NCBI GenBank assembly: GCA_038239145.1
Contig: JBBSFB010000006.1
Span: forward strand, 49,323 to 113,322
Direction: 5' to 3'
Length of the DNA stretch: 64,000 nucleotides
DNA from: PALSA-610 sp038239145
GTDB taxonomy: Bacteria; Actinomycetota; Acidimicrobiia; IMCC26256; PALSA-610
The notes under the pieces were generated by a model, which saw only the letters and a program-made list of their open reading frames with translations, was not told where the DNA came from and searched no databases. Below, piece by piece: positions 49,400 to 59,098 of the stretch. Each line of letters begins with the position of its first letter. Positions within the stretch are counted from its first letter, which is position 1. The position numbers were made by a program, and so were the translations under genes.

Positions 49400-52300
49400 C
49401 TATTTGGGAGCGATGGACCGAGCGAACACCGTTGCTGCGCCGGCCGAGACGTTGCGGGCGTACGCGGTCTCCCAGGTACCGTTCGGTCCGCCCGCCAAGG
49501 CCGGCTTGCCGCTGTCGAACGTCGTATTCTCGACCGGTATACCGGCGCTGTCGGAGGTGGCGCCGTTGGCGTCGACGCGGCTGGCGTAAATGTCGCTGCG
49601 GCTGTTGCGCTGATCGGCCCAGGCCACGAGCCAGGAACCATCGAACGCGACGACCGGGAGCGACTGGTTGCCCGGGGCGGTCGAGATCGCAGTGCCGGCC
49701 GGGCTGAGCGCGACGCCGGATGGGTTGACGCGGGTGCCGTAGATATCTCCGTCGACATTGCTGCGGACGTCGGTCCAGGCGACGAGGTAGTTGGTGCCGT
49801 TCCACGCGACCGCGGGGGTGTTCTGGTCGTGAGCGGCGGTCGAGATGGGCTTGCCGCCGGCGTCGAGCACCGTGCCAGTGCTGCTCACACGAGCCGCGTA
49901 GATGTCGTGACCCTGGGACCCGGTGAAGACGTTACGGGCGTCAGTCCACGCAACCAGCCAGTTGGTGCCGTCCGAGGCGATCGCCGGGTTCTCGGGCCGC
50001 AGCGGAACGGCGCCGGAAACGTTGATGCCGGCCGCGTCCAACACTGTCCCTGCGCTGTTGACTCGAGTGCCGTACAGCTCGTTGTCGAGAAACTCGCCGG
50101 CGCGAAAGTCCTCCCAGACCACAAGGAACGTTGCGCCGTTCGCGGCGACCACCGGGCCCAGCTGATCGGAAGTTGCCGTCGAGTACGCAACACCAACCGG
50201 GCTCGACACCCCACCCGCGGCGGTGACCCGCGTGCCGTAGATGTCATGCCCGCCGTTGCGTGCGTCGTCCCACGCAACGAGGAACGCACTACCGTTCCAC
50301 GCCACGCTCGGGGAGGTCTGCGCACCGGCGGCGAGGGAGATGGCGATCGCGTCCTGTTGGAGCAGGCGGCCGCTGCCGTCGACGAGAGCGCCGAAGATGT
50401 CGGACGCTCCGTTGCGGGCGTCGACCCAGACGACAAGATAGTTCGTCCCGTTCCACGCCAGCACCGGATCCGATTCGGTGGCCGACGCATTCTGGGTGGA
50501 GAGGAGGAGTGGCGTCGGTGCGATGACCGCGGCGGACGCGTCCAGCCGCACGCCCTCGATGTTGCCAGTCGGCGCGTTATAGGCGACGAGGGCGTTTGTG
50601 CCGTTCCACGCGACCGACGGCTGGGTCTCGTTGGCGCCGTCGGTGGTGACCGCCCGTCCCGAGGGGTCGAGGACCGTGCCCGACGAGTCGAGCCGGGCTG
50701 CGTAGACGTCGTCGTTGCCGTTGCGCTGGTCGTCCCAGGCGACGAGATAGCCCGAACCCGTGGCGGTGATCGCCGGGTCGAACTGGTTCCCCGACGCCGC
50801 GCTCACGGTGATGCCCGTCGGGTTGAGGACGGTCCCGGTCGAGCTGACGCGCGTTGCCGTGACGTCGAGATCGGCGCCGTTCGACTTCGTCCACGCCACC
50901 AGGAAGTCCGTGCCGTTCGATGCTGCTACCGGCACTTCGACCGACACAGTCTGCGAGGAGACCACGAAAGCCGGTTCGAGGACCGAGCCGGATGTGCCGT
51001 TGACGCGGGCGGCGAGGATCGAAGCGCCGTGCGACCAGACCACGAGCACGTTCGATGCGCTGAGCGCGGTCGTGCTCGGTGAACCGTTGTAATTCGAGTC
51101 GTCGAGACCCGAAAGCCCGATGCCGCCGGGGTTCAGGTTGGCTCCGGCATCGGAGACGCGGCTGAATCGGATCTCCGAGGCCGGTCGCAACGGCGGCGGG
51201 ACCATGACCGCGGTAATGCTGACGAAGGCGACGACGAACGTCGCGCCCGCAGCGGCAACCGACGGGGTGAAGGTGCCATCGAAGGTGCCAAAGGCGTAGC
51301 TGCCGCCGCCGAACACGATTGGTGTGCCGTCGGCAACGATTCCCGCCGCATCCACCCTGACGCCGACCGCGGAGGAACCGTCTCCGAAAATGCCGTTCCC
51401 TTGGGTCCAGACGACCAGGAAATGTGCGCCGTTCCAGGCCACCGACGGAACACCGTGGCGAAATGGGGGACTCTCAACGAAATTTGAGCCGCTGCTACCG
51501 AGGGGGATACCGGCCGGATCGAGCACCGCGCCGGCGCCGCTGACCCGCGAGGCGACCACGTCTCCGGTCGGACCGTCGTACCAGGCCACGAGGAACTCGC
51601 TGCCGTTCCACGCCATCCCGGACGAGACTTGGGTGCCGGCCGCCTGGTACGCCCCGGCGCCGACTTCGGGGCCGACGCTGGGATCGACGACCACCGGGTA
51701 CTTCGCCGTTTGCAGCACGCGGTCGGGGACCTCGATGCGGACGCGATCGCCGGTGACGGTCGGCAGGGCACGATGGACGACTGCGCCGGTCGCGTCCCTC
51801 ACCACGACCTCGCCCATCACGGCGTGGCTTCCGCCGGCCAGCGTGAACTGCCACGCTGGCCGACCCTGACGCATGATCCGTTCCGGCGCGCCGCGCAGCC
51901 CGCGCAGCGTCGCGTCGATCGCCAGCGCGCCCTCACCTGCAGGACGGCGTGCGAGCACGACGTCCCACTCGACCGTTCCGTTCGAGGCGGTGACGCGCTC
52001 CACCATGTCGTTGCCGACCGGACGCGACGCGACGTTGCCGTGACCCGACCACGGGTCGTTGGAGGTGGCTTCGATATGGCGGCCACGGCCCGCTTGCACG
52101 AGCGCGACTCCGAGCGCCGAGGCCGTACCAGCCGCTGATCGCACGCTGAACCCGGAGTGGTCGAACGTCGCGCGGTACGTGTCGTCGGCAGCGGTCAGCA
52201 CACCGGCATGGACCGGGTCGGCGACGAGTGCATGGCGCACGCGGTTCACGACCGCGTCGACGTCGAGCTTCGGTGCCGCGGCGTGCCCCCGCGGCCCAGC

Positions 52301-52480
52301 GAGAGATGCGACCTCGCGGTGCAGCGACGACAACACCTCGTGGCCCTGACTCGAGAGCAGTGCGAGCAGCATCGCCGGCACCGCGAACGATGCGACCAGT
52401 CGACGCCACGACGTCTCGGTCCTCGGACCGCGCACCCGATGGCGTACCGATCCCGACAAGACCAACGTCGCTGACCCCAT
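49400..52480 (-). CDS. Large secreted or membrane-anchored repeat protein (~14 beta-sheet repeats)
   Basis: A 1026-residue protein. An N-terminal hydrophobic segment (~29-45, ASFAVPAMLLALLSS) could be a signal or anchor. Residues ~60-290 form a unique domain. Then come ~14 repeats of about 50 residues, of the type WNGTxYLVAWxDxRxGxxDIYGTRVxxxGxVLDPxG, that probably form one or more beta-propellers. The last repeat is degraded (NGTWETAYARNVSAG). The repeats are rich in Asp, Asn and Gly, as in surface adhesins. ATG 52480 is preceded by a G-rich site (GGGGTGGGG). It is not a cytoplasmic enzyme; adhesion or binding of a surface partner is the best guess. Confidence 0.75.
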   Translation of the reverse strand: MGSATLVLSGSVRHRVRGPRTETSWRRLVASFAVPAMLLALLSSQGHEVLSSLHREVASLAGPRGHAAAPKLDVDAVVNRVRHALVADPVHAGVLTAADDTYRATFDHSGFSVRSAAGTASALGVALVQAGRGRHIEATSNDPWSGHGNVASRPVGNDMVERVTASNGTVEWDVVLARRPAGEGALAIDATLRGLRGAPERIMRQGRPAWQFTLAGGSHAVMGEVVVRDATGAVVHRALPTVTGDRVRIEVPDRVLQTAKYPVVVDPSVGPEVGAGAYQAAGTQVSSGMAWNGSEFLVAWYDGPTGDVVASRVSGAGAVLDPAGIPLGSSGSNFVESPPFRHGVPSVAWNGAHFLVVWTQGNGIFGDGSSAVGVRVDAAGIVADGTPIVFGGGSYAFGTFDGTFTPSVAAAGATFVVAFVSITAVMVPPPLRPASEIRFSRVSDAGANLNPGGIGLSGLDDSNYNGSPSTTALSASNVLVVWSHGASILAARVNGTSGSVLEPAFVVSSQTVSVEVPVAASNGTDFLVAWTKSNGADLDVTATRVSSTGTVLNPTGITVSAASGNQFDPAITATGSGYLVAWDDQRNGNDDVYAARLDSSGTVLDPSGRAVTTDGANETQPSVAWNGTNALVAYNAPTGNIEGVRLDASAAVIAPTPLLLSTQNASATESDPVLAWNGTNYLVVWVDARNGASDIFGALVDGSGRLLQQDAIAISLAAGAQTSPSVAWNGSAFLVAWDDARNGGHDIYGTRVTAAGGVSSPVGVAYSTATSDQLGPVVAANGATFLVVWEDFRAGEFLDNELYGTRVNSAGTVLDAAGINVSGAVPLRPENPAIASDGTNWLVAWTDARNVFTGSQGHDIYAARVSSTGTVLDAGGKPISTAAHDQNTPAVAWNGTNYLVAWTDVRSNVDGDIYGTRVNPSGVALSPAGTAISTAPGNQSLPVVAFDGSWLVAWADQRNSRSDIYASRVDANGATSDSAGIPVENTTFDSGKPALAGGPNGTWETAYARNVSAGAATVFARSIAPK

Positions 52481-52579
52481 GCGGCCCCACCCCGACCCGA
52501 CTCAACGAAAGCCGGGTTCAACGCTCCCAGCCGCGCGTGCGGCGCACGTTAGAGCCGCTGCCGGGCGAAACGCAACGAC

Positions 52580-52619
52580 GGGCGACGGGAATCGAACTGG
52601 CGTTCTCACCTTGGGATGC
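52580..52619 (-). other. Degraded 3' part of a tRNA-Gly (candidate attL of an island)
   Basis: 40 bp match the 3' half of the intact tRNA-Gly at 61544-61583 at 36 positions, including 18 identical bases in a row (52580-52597), and in the same orientation. The anticodon stem and T-stem can no longer pair, so it cannot be a working tRNA. It is what a left attachment site of an element inserted into that tRNA would look like after some decay. Confidence 0.6.
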
Positions 52620-53101
52620 CATTGAGCGGTCTTTGCCGGACGACTGCGGACAGAAAGCGTCGATTGGCAGCAATGCGCTCAGCGTCGCCCGAAATTCGAG
52701 CCACGAGTCACGCACTTCGCCTGAGACTTCGGGGGCGATCAGGCCGCCTACGCCGAGCGTCGCTTGAGAGCCCAAGGCAGATATGGCGCTACTTCGATGG
52801 GCAGGCAATTCCGACGTCATCGGTTTGCCGACGGCGCTCGGCGCGATCTGCCCGAGTCCGCCTTGCCAATCGCACGGACCGGCGCACGCGTCTTTCCATC
52901 GCCGACGAGAACGGAGTTCCCGGCTCGAAGGTCCCGTCGGACTTCGTGCTCGTCCTCGTCGAAGCCCTCGTCTGGCCGCCTTGACCGGCCCGAACGCCGC
53001 CGGGTAGCGGTCCGCAGCGCGGTTCTGCCCCGATCTCACTGAGCGTGATGTGACGCTCACCTACAGTGAAACGGCTTCGCGTCCGATAGGAGGGTTGAAT
53101 C
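52620..53101. other. Stretch without a recognisable gene (~480 bp)
   Basis: Several overlapping frames exist on both strands but none has a recognisable domain, a good start or neighbour overlap. The region follows the tRNA remnant directly, as would an integrase gene in a young island. I could not recognise any recombinase motif (R-HxxR-Y) here. Confidence 0.4.
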
Positions 53102-53107
53102 TACCTT
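53102..53107 (+). promoter_or_regulatory. Possible -10 box (TACCTT)
   Basis: TACCTT lies 20 nt before GTG 53128, and the G6 ribosome site (53117-53122) sits between them. Confidence 0.33.
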
Positions 53108-53127
53108 TTCGATGTCGGGGGGACACC

Positions 53128-54219
53128 GTGCGTCGTCGTATTCCTGCAGTTGTGCTCGCCTGTTTGAGCCTCTTCTTCCTTGGCCAAAGCCTCGTTCGAG
53201 CGACGTCGAGTCGCGCGTCGACTTCCGTCATCGCGATCGGCTCCGGCGTCGACGCGACAGGCGCGACCGACGTGTCGGCGCAGATGGCGGCGTTCTTCGC
53301 TTCGGTTCCGGACGGGTCTGTCGTGAATCTCGCGCCGCAGGGGCGTTACCGCATGGACCAGACGCTTGTGCTGAACGGGCGCCACAGCCTCTCCATCAAC
53401 GGCAACGGCGCGACGTTCTTCGAGGTCACCACCGGAGATATGCATCGGTCGAACGTCCGCCTCCAGAACAGCTCCGGCATCTACATCCAAAACCTGATCC
53501 TGCGCGGTGCGAATCCCAACGCGGGCCTCTCCGACGCCGCGTACGTCCCGACCCTCGAACACCAGCACGGCTTCGAACTGCTCAGCGTCTCGAACGTGGC
53601 GTTAGCGAACGACACCGTGACCGACGTATACGGGGACTTCGTTTACCTCTCCGCTGCGCCGAACGGCCCACCGACGAACGGCGTGATGATTGTCGGCAAC
53701 CACTTCGCTCGGAACGGCCGTCAGGCGGTGGCCATGACCGAGGCGCGCTACGTGTACATCGGGGCGAACACCATTGGCGCCGTCAGATCCGCGACGTTCG
53801 ACTTCGAGCCGCCCGACCTGCATGGCGTCGACCACGTCACCATCGACGCCAACAACGTGGGAACAGGTCGCCAGCTCTTCGTGGCAGCCGACGGCCACGG
53901 TTTCGTCAACGACATCACCGTGTCCAACAACGTCCTGAGCGCCCAAGCGCTGCAGATCTGGGCGCAAAATCTGACACCCGGGCTGCGTAACAACTGGAAG
54001 GTCTTCGGCAATACCTCCGCCGTCACCTACGGCTCTCCGACCGGAGCCGCGATGATGATCACCAACGGAAACGGCATCGACATCCACGGCAACCACCAAC
54101 CCTTTCAGCCACTCCGCAACATGACGCTCGTCAAGGTCACCAACCCGTGCACCGTCGCCGTGGTCAACGACGTCATCCCGGGAGCAGTCGGCGAACAAAC
54201 CACCGTCGGCACCTGCTAA
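53128..54219 (+). CDS. Secreted beta-helix protein, copy 3
   Basis: A 363-residue exported protein. The GTG start has a GGGGGGACACC ribosome site. A signal peptide (~1-27, RRRIPAVVLACLSLFFLG) is followed by a beta-helix closely related to copy 1 (24759-25826): VDATGATDVSAQMAAFFASV, GRYRMDQTLVLNGRHSLS, GANPNAGLSDAAY, DVYGDFVY, GRQAVAMT and IWAQNLTPG are shared or nearly so. It lacks a lipobox. The shared N-terminal piece starts at ~residue 40. The closeness to copy 1 suggests recent duplication or transfer. No catalytic residues are obvious. Confidence 0.82.
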   Translation: MRRRIPAVVLACLSLFFLGQSLVRATSSRASTSVIAIGSGVDATGATDVSAQMAAFFASVPDGSVVNLAPQGRYRMDQTLVLNGRHSLSINGNGATFFEVTTGDMHRSNVRLQNSSGIYIQNLILRGANPNAGLSDAAYVPTLEHQHGFELLSVSNVALANDTVTDVYGDFVYLSAAPNGPPTNGVMIVGNHFARNGRQAVAMTEARYVYIGANTIGAVRSATFDFEPPDLHGVDHVTIDANNVGTGRQLFVAADGHGFVNDITVSNNVLSAQALQIWAQNLTPGLRNNWKVFGNTSAVTYGSPTGAAMMITNGNGIDIHGNHQPFQPLRNMTLVKVTNPCTVAVVNDVIPGAVGEQTTVGTC

Positions 54220-54394
54220 CGCCCACACAGAATGCGCGACCGCGACGTGCCGGGCCTCATCGCAACGCTTCGTCGAGTGCATGGATCGCGAGGTCGGTGC
54301 GCCGGTCCGGCTGACGGCATCTGCGGGCACGCCATTGCCGAGGGTGCAAGACTGGATGCAACTGGGCGCAACATCGGAGAAGGCGGGAACGGGC

Positions 54395-55420
54395 ATGGGG
54401 AACCTTCATGTACGTGCGATGAAACTCACGAACGAAACGCGATGTCGACGGGGTCGCGAGACATTTCGTGTGGCGGCCGGAGCGCTTCTGGTCGTCGTCG
54501 CGGGCTCGCTCCTCGCGGGGTGCGCCGGCTCGGGCAACTGGTATACGAGAGCCTCGGCGGCGTTCGCGCGCCAAGAGGTGTCGTACACGTATTCGCCCGA
54601 GGTCAAGAAGTTCTTTCTCGCGGGCGGCCACAGCACGGTGCAAGAAGCGTACGACCCGTCCACCGACTCCTGGAGCACCGTCGCCCCGCTTCCCGCCGCG
54701 CTCGACCACATTCAGTCGGTCGACCTGAATGGCCGCATCTACTACATCGGTGGTCTCGCGGCTTGGCCCCGCCCGGCCGTCGGTTCCGTATATATCTATG
54801 ACCCGACGGCCAACACTGTCGCGACCGGCGCCCCGATGCCGGCCGGCCGCGAACGCGGTGCCGGCGGAGTCGGTATCTACGGCGGCAAGATCTACTACGC
54901 GGGCGGCTTGCATGACGGGGTGGCGGTCCCTTGGTTCGACGTGTACGACCCGGTCACGAACCGTTGGGCTTCCCTGGCAAACATGCCGGAGGCACGGGAT
55001 CACTTCCAAGGCGCGGTGGTCGGGCAGCGTTTCTACGCGATAGGCGGACGCGTGACGACGATCGACGCCACCACCCGCGTGAACGACGCCTACGATCTCA
55101 CCGCGGGCGCATGGATGACCGGCCTCGCGCCACTGCCGACCGCTCGTGGCGGCTCCGCCGTTGCGGTGATCGGCACGAAGGTGTTCGTCATCGGCGGCGA
55201 GGGTGGCGGTCAAGCGTTCTCCACGGTCGAGGCCTACGACACCGGCACCAACTCGTGGAGCGGGCTGACACCGATGCCCACGGCGCGCCATGGCATCGAA
55301 GCCGCCGTTTGCAATGGCGGCCTGTACGTCGCCGACGGGGGCACCCAACAAGGGGGCGCGGCGCCCACGAACGTGCAACAGGCTTTCTTCCCCGGGGGCG
55401 CCCAGGTCGGTTGCGGTTGA
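54395..55420 (+). CDS. Kelch-repeat lipoprotein
   Basis: A 341-residue lipoprotein with a lipobox (SLLAGC, C43) after a long basic N region, and about six kelch blades (RIYYIGGLAAW, KIYYAGGLHDG, RFYAIGGRVTT, KVFVIGGEGGG, GLYVADGGTQQ). Kelch proteins form a beta-propeller that often binds sugar or protein. ATG 54395 has GGAGAAGG at a distance; ATG 54419 is an alternative that still keeps the signal sequence. It is near the end of the beta-helix gene (175-bp space) and converges with the large lipoprotein gene (39 bp between stops). Confidence 0.8.
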   Translation: MGNLHVRAMKLTNETRCRRGRETFRVAAGALLVVVAGSLLAGCAGSGNWYTRASAAFARQEVSYTYSPEVKKFFLAGGHSTVQEAYDPSTDSWSTVAPLPAALDHIQSVDLNGRIYYIGGLAAWPRPAVGSVYIYDPTANTVATGAPMPAGRERGAGGVGIYGGKIYYAGGLHDGVAVPWFDVYDPVTNRWASLANMPEARDHFQGAVVGQRFYAIGGRVTTIDATTRVNDAYDLTAGAWMTGLAPLPTARGGSAVAVIGTKVFVIGGEGGGQAFSTVEAYDTGTNSWSGLTPMPTARHGIEAAVCNGGLYVADGGTQQGGAAPTNVQQAFFPGGAQVGCG

Positions 55421-55459
55421 TCGCCGAATCGAAATGGGCCGGAACCGATCGGGCGAGTG

Positions 55460-58400
55460 TTACTGAGCGCTCCCGGTCGTCACCTCCAGCAGCTCCCACG
55501 TCGCCGAGAAGACTGGTCCTCCGGCCGATGTGGAGATGATGCCGGTGGCGAGGCCTCGGCCTGCGGTCGTCAGCCAACTCGCAGGAATGGGCTCGGAGCC
55601 TCCGAGGCTCATGAGCGGTCCCGGCGTCCCACCGCTCGTGACCCGGTAGCTCGGCGTTACCGTTCCCGCCGACGGATCGACTGTGAGATACAGGTCGACG
55701 GAATCGGGGCCAGGCATCGGGACGTCGGCAACGGGCCGGGTCGTGTCCACGGCGGAAACTTCCTTCACGAACTGCACGCCGGGTGACCCGTTGTTGGCTG
55801 TGACGACGAGTTTCGCGTAGTTGTCCTGATCGCCCGTCCCGATGTACAGACCCATCGACTGGTTTCCCTGCGGGGTGATTCCGCTGAAGGGTCCGCTGAT
55901 GCGGGTGTGGGCCGTGAAGACTCCGGTGCTCGCCGGGTAGGCGTTCACGCCGAACTGGAGACCGTACCGCTGCGTGTTGGCCGTTCCGTAGGCGTCGCCC
56001 GGCGGGACCTGATCGATCGTGACCACCCCTGCCGCTCCTCCGACGGTCATTTTGGTCTCGTCGAAGAGATCGGCGTAGTTGGTGGAGCCGTCGGTCATGA
56101 CGCCTGTGAAGCCCAGTTGGAGCAGACCGCCGGGACAGCCGCTCGGGATCGGCGTCGGCGCGCACGGGTTCGTTGAGCCGCTCTTCCAGGAGTAGACGCG
56201 CGGTACCGGCGTCGTGACGCCGTCGTTGGCATCGATCGCAAACGGATCCGAGGTGTCGGGAAGCCCGGCGCTGTCGTCGTTGGGATCATTGCGGTCGGAG
56301 ACGAAGTTGCCGTTCCAGTCGTGCGGCGTGTCCGCGGCCGAACATGGATCGGTCCCGTTGTCGAGCTCGTCGGCGTTCGTGAAGCCGTCCCGATCCTCGT
56401 CGAGGGTCGAGCTGCGTGCGCCACTGCACGGAGGCGCAACCCTGCCGCCGAAGTCGTTGGGTTCGAAGACGTGCACGGAGCCGTCAGAGAAGTCGGCGAC
56501 CCAAATCGTGCCGGGGAAGGCGTCGCCATCGCGCTGGACGGCGACATCGAGTGCGTGGACTGCCGCGTTCGTGAACAGCACATCGTTCGACACGACGCCG
56601 TTGCCACCGGCATTGAGCCGCACCCGGATGAGGCTGCCGTAGTAGCTGGCGACGAGCAGGTCGCCCTTCATTTGGTTGGCGAAGTTCGAAGCCGTGTACT
56701 CGGCCATGCCGGTCGTTGCGGTGTTGAAGGTCGTGAGGGAGCCGTTCCTCGAAGGGTCCCGGGCGTCGCACTCGACGGGGTTGGCCACCGGCACGGGCGA
56801 CTGCGGGTTCGTCGTGTTGAAGGTGTTGTTGCGGTTCCCGCGAGTGGGGTTCGCATGGCCGCCGTAATACCCGGCCCGCGCGATCAGGTGAAGGCTGTCA
56901 ACCTGCGACGACCCGGGATCGTGCGGCGCGTTGGTACACGTACCGCCCGGTCCGGCGCCGATCGGGATGTCGCCCCACCCGGCGTTCGAGCCGTTGTCGG
57001 CGCTGTAGAGCCGCCCGGCATCCGTCCGAACGAGGCTGAACGGGTTGCGGAAACCGGGCGCATAGACCTGGACCGGACTTCCGGTGGTGATCTTCGCCTG
57101 ATGGCGCCCGAAGTCGCCTCCGAACGGTCCGGTGAGGGTCGGATGGTTCTCGTCGGTCAAGGTCGGAAGGTCGTAGGTGCCGGCACCGATGGCATTGAGG
57201 TCGACCTTCAGGATCGCGGCCGAATATGCGTACTCGGGCAGATAGTTGAAGTTGTGTGACGGAGCGCCCAGGTTCGTGTTGCCTCCCTGGGCGGCATACA
57301 GCGTGTTCGTCGTCTGATCCAAGACGAGGGCGTTCGTCGCGTGGTTCTCCTGCGACCGCGGCAGCCCGCGGACCAAATCCTGGCGCGACCAAACACCGCC
57401 GCTGCGTGTGAGGCGGGAGATCACGCTGCCGTTCGTATCTGTCGAGGTCAGCGTCCCGCTGCTTCCGCCGCCGATCCGCGGGTCGGTGGAAGAGACGTAC
57501 AGGACCGGATTGGCGGCCGATCCGGCGACCGTCAACGCGGTGAGAAGGCGGGTCGTGACCGACGCGTTCGGGGTGCCGTCGTCGTCGTGGTTGGGGATCC
57601 GTTGGATGAGATTGATCGTCTCGGTCGCGGTCACGGAGTATGCGTTCGCTCCGTCCCGCCTGATCGTGTACGCCTTGATGAGACCGCTGAACTGACCGAC
57701 ATACAAACGACCGTCCGGCCCGAACCGGAGCGTGGTCGCGCTGTTCGAGATCGTGCCTTGCAGGACGCTTTTGCCGAAGCCGATTGACGGCAAACCGTAC
57801 GCGTGGAGCGCGCCGTCGTCGGAGCCGACGAAGATCTGCCCCCCGGCGACCGCCGGTGAGGATCGGATCGCGCCCCCGGTCGCCGCGGACAACTGGGGAG
57901 AGCAGACTTTCGGTGTGCCGGTACAGCCGCTCGTCCCGGCGGCGTCGAACGCATAGAGGTTGTGGTCGTCCGACCCGATGTACAGCACGCCGTTCGCGAG
58001 CGCGGGCGACGACACTCCGCTCCCGCCGACGTCGGCGGTCCAGAGCGTGGCCCCGCTCGAGGCGCTATATGCAGTGATCACCGTGGAGGCCGACGAAGCG
58101 ACGAAAACGGTGCCGTTACCGACCGCCGGCGAGGTGGACGCCGTCGCGCCGCCGGCGGACCAGACGAGCGAGCCGTCGGCAGTGCTATACGCAAAGACGG
58201 AGGCGCCTCCGCCGCCAGTCGTCGGGCAGAGCGCGACGTACACCACGGAACCGGCGACCGCCGGCGTCGGCGTCGGCGTGCCGCACCCGGTTGGGTTCGG
58301 TGTCCCCGCGGCCGTGACACTCCAGGCCAGGGCGCCGGTGTCGGCCCGGAACGCCGACAATCTTGCGTCGGCATACGACTCGACATAGACGAGCCCGTTG

Positions 58401-59002
58401 TCGACCGACGGTGGCGACACCGCGCCCGACGCGCTCACGACCGTCGACCATTGCACTGCACCGTCACTCGCCCGAAACGCGTAGAGCGTGGTCGCCGACG
58501 ACACATAGACGACACTGCCGGACACGGTGGGAAGCGCGCTCAGCCCGGCAAAGGTCGCGTCGACCGGAACCGACCACAACGGGCTCCCGTCACTGGCGCG
58601 AAAGGCATAGAGATTGTGGTCGTCGGAACCGACGAAGACCGTCCCGTTGGCGACAGCCGGCGAGGAACCGACCGCTCCCCCGGTGGTGCCCGACCAGGTC
58701 GCTGCCCCGGTGCCGGCGTTGAAGGCGTACACCTTGCCGTCGTTCGAACCCACGTACGCGAGCCCATTGGACACGGCCGGAGAGGATTCCACAGCGCCGC
58801 CCGTCGCCGCCGACCACCGCTGCACAAGCCCGCTTGCGTTCGTGAGCGCGATGCCGTTGTCGTTACTGGAGCGGGTGTGTGCGGGTCCGCCTCCGAACTG
58901 ATACCAGTCGCAGCTCGTGAGCAGGAGGACCATCGTCGTCGCCAGCGCAAGCACAAGCGGGAGCCGCGAGTGCCTCGAATATGCCCGACCCGTGTGATGC
59001 AT
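55460..59002 (-). CDS. Large lipoprotein: PQQ-type propeller, sorbosone-dehydrogenase-like domain, thrombospondin-3 repeats and LamG-like C terminus
   Basis: A 1180-residue lipoprotein. The lipobox LLTSC is at C31 after a hydrophobic run. Residues ~40-410 hold 7-8 repeats of the PQQ/outer-membrane-biogenesis type (SSPAVANGTVFVGSDDHNLY, repeated with small changes). Residues ~430-880 resemble glucose/sorbosone dehydrogenase propellers (LRFGPDGRLYVGQF, PGFRNPFSLVRTDAGRLYSA). Residues ~890-950 contain calcium-binding type-3 repeats (DEDRDGFTNADELDNGTDP, NDPNDDSAG). The last ~220 residues are LamG/DUF1349-like. ATG 59002 has GCGGGGGTCAG upstream. The protein looks like an extracellular sensor or adhesin built by fusing known parts. 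Enzyme activity is not shown. Confidence 0.8.
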   Translation of the reverse strand: MHHTGRAYSRHSRLPLVLALATTMVLLLTSCDWYQFGGGPAHTRSSNDNGIALTNASGLVQRWSAATGGAVESSPAVSNGLAYVGSNDGKVYAFNAGTGAATWSGTTGGAVGSSPAVANGTVFVGSDDHNLYAFRASDGSPLWSVPVDATFAGLSALPTVSGSVVYVSSATTLYAFRASDGAVQWSTVVSASGAVSPPSVDNGLVYVESYADARLSAFRADTGALAWSVTAAGTPNPTGCGTPTPTPAVAGSVVYVALCPTTGGGGASVFAYSTADGSLVWSAGGATASTSPAVGNGTVFVASSASTVITAYSASSGATLWTADVGGSGVSSPALANGVLYIGSDDHNLYAFDAAGTSGCTGTPKVCSPQLSAATGGAIRSSPAVAGGQIFVGSDDGALHAYGLPSIGFGKSVLQGTISNSATTLRFGPDGRLYVGQFSGLIKAYTIRRDGANAYSVTATETINLIQRIPNHDDDGTPNASVTTRLLTALTVAGSAANPVLYVSSTDPRIGGGSSGTLTSTDTNGSVISRLTRSGGVWSRQDLVRGLPRSQENHATNALVLDQTTNTLYAAQGGNTNLGAPSHNFNYLPEYAYSAAILKVDLNAIGAGTYDLPTLTDENHPTLTGPFGGDFGRHQAKITTGSPVQVYAPGFRNPFSLVRTDAGRLYSADNGSNAGWGDIPIGAGPGGTCTNAPHDPGSSQVDSLHLIARAGYYGGHANPTRGNRNNTFNTTNPQSPVPVANPVECDARDPSRNGSLTTFNTATTGMAEYTASNFANQMKGDLLVASYYGSLIRVRLNAGGNGVVSNDVLFTNAAVHALDVAVQRDGDAFPGTIWVADFSDGSVHVFEPNDFGGRVAPPCSGARSSTLDEDRDGFTNADELDNGTDPCSAADTPHDWNGNFVSDRNDPNDDSAGLPDTSDPFAIDANDGVTTPVPRVYSWKSGSTNPCAPTPIPSGCPGGLLQLGFTGVMTDGSTNYADLFDETKMTVGGAAGVVTIDQVPPGDAYGTANTQRYGLQFGVNAYPASTGVFTAHTRISGPFSGITPQGNQSMGLYIGTGDQDNYAKLVVTANNGSPGVQFVKEVSAVDTTRPVADVPMPGPDSVDLYLTVDPSAGTVTPSYRVTSGGTPGPLMSLGGSEPIPASWLTTAGRGLATGIISTSAGGPVFSATWELLEVTTGSAQ

Positions 59003-59098
59003 TTTGCTGACCCCCGCCCGACCGACCCACAAGCATTGCAAACGCGCGCAGACAATCAATCTCATGCTGCGCGCGCACCTACCAGCCACCATTCCGCC

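Noticed and set aside
52580..52640. Second tRNA gene
   Set aside because: Anticodon and T stems cannot pair and the 5' half is missing; it is a remnant only.
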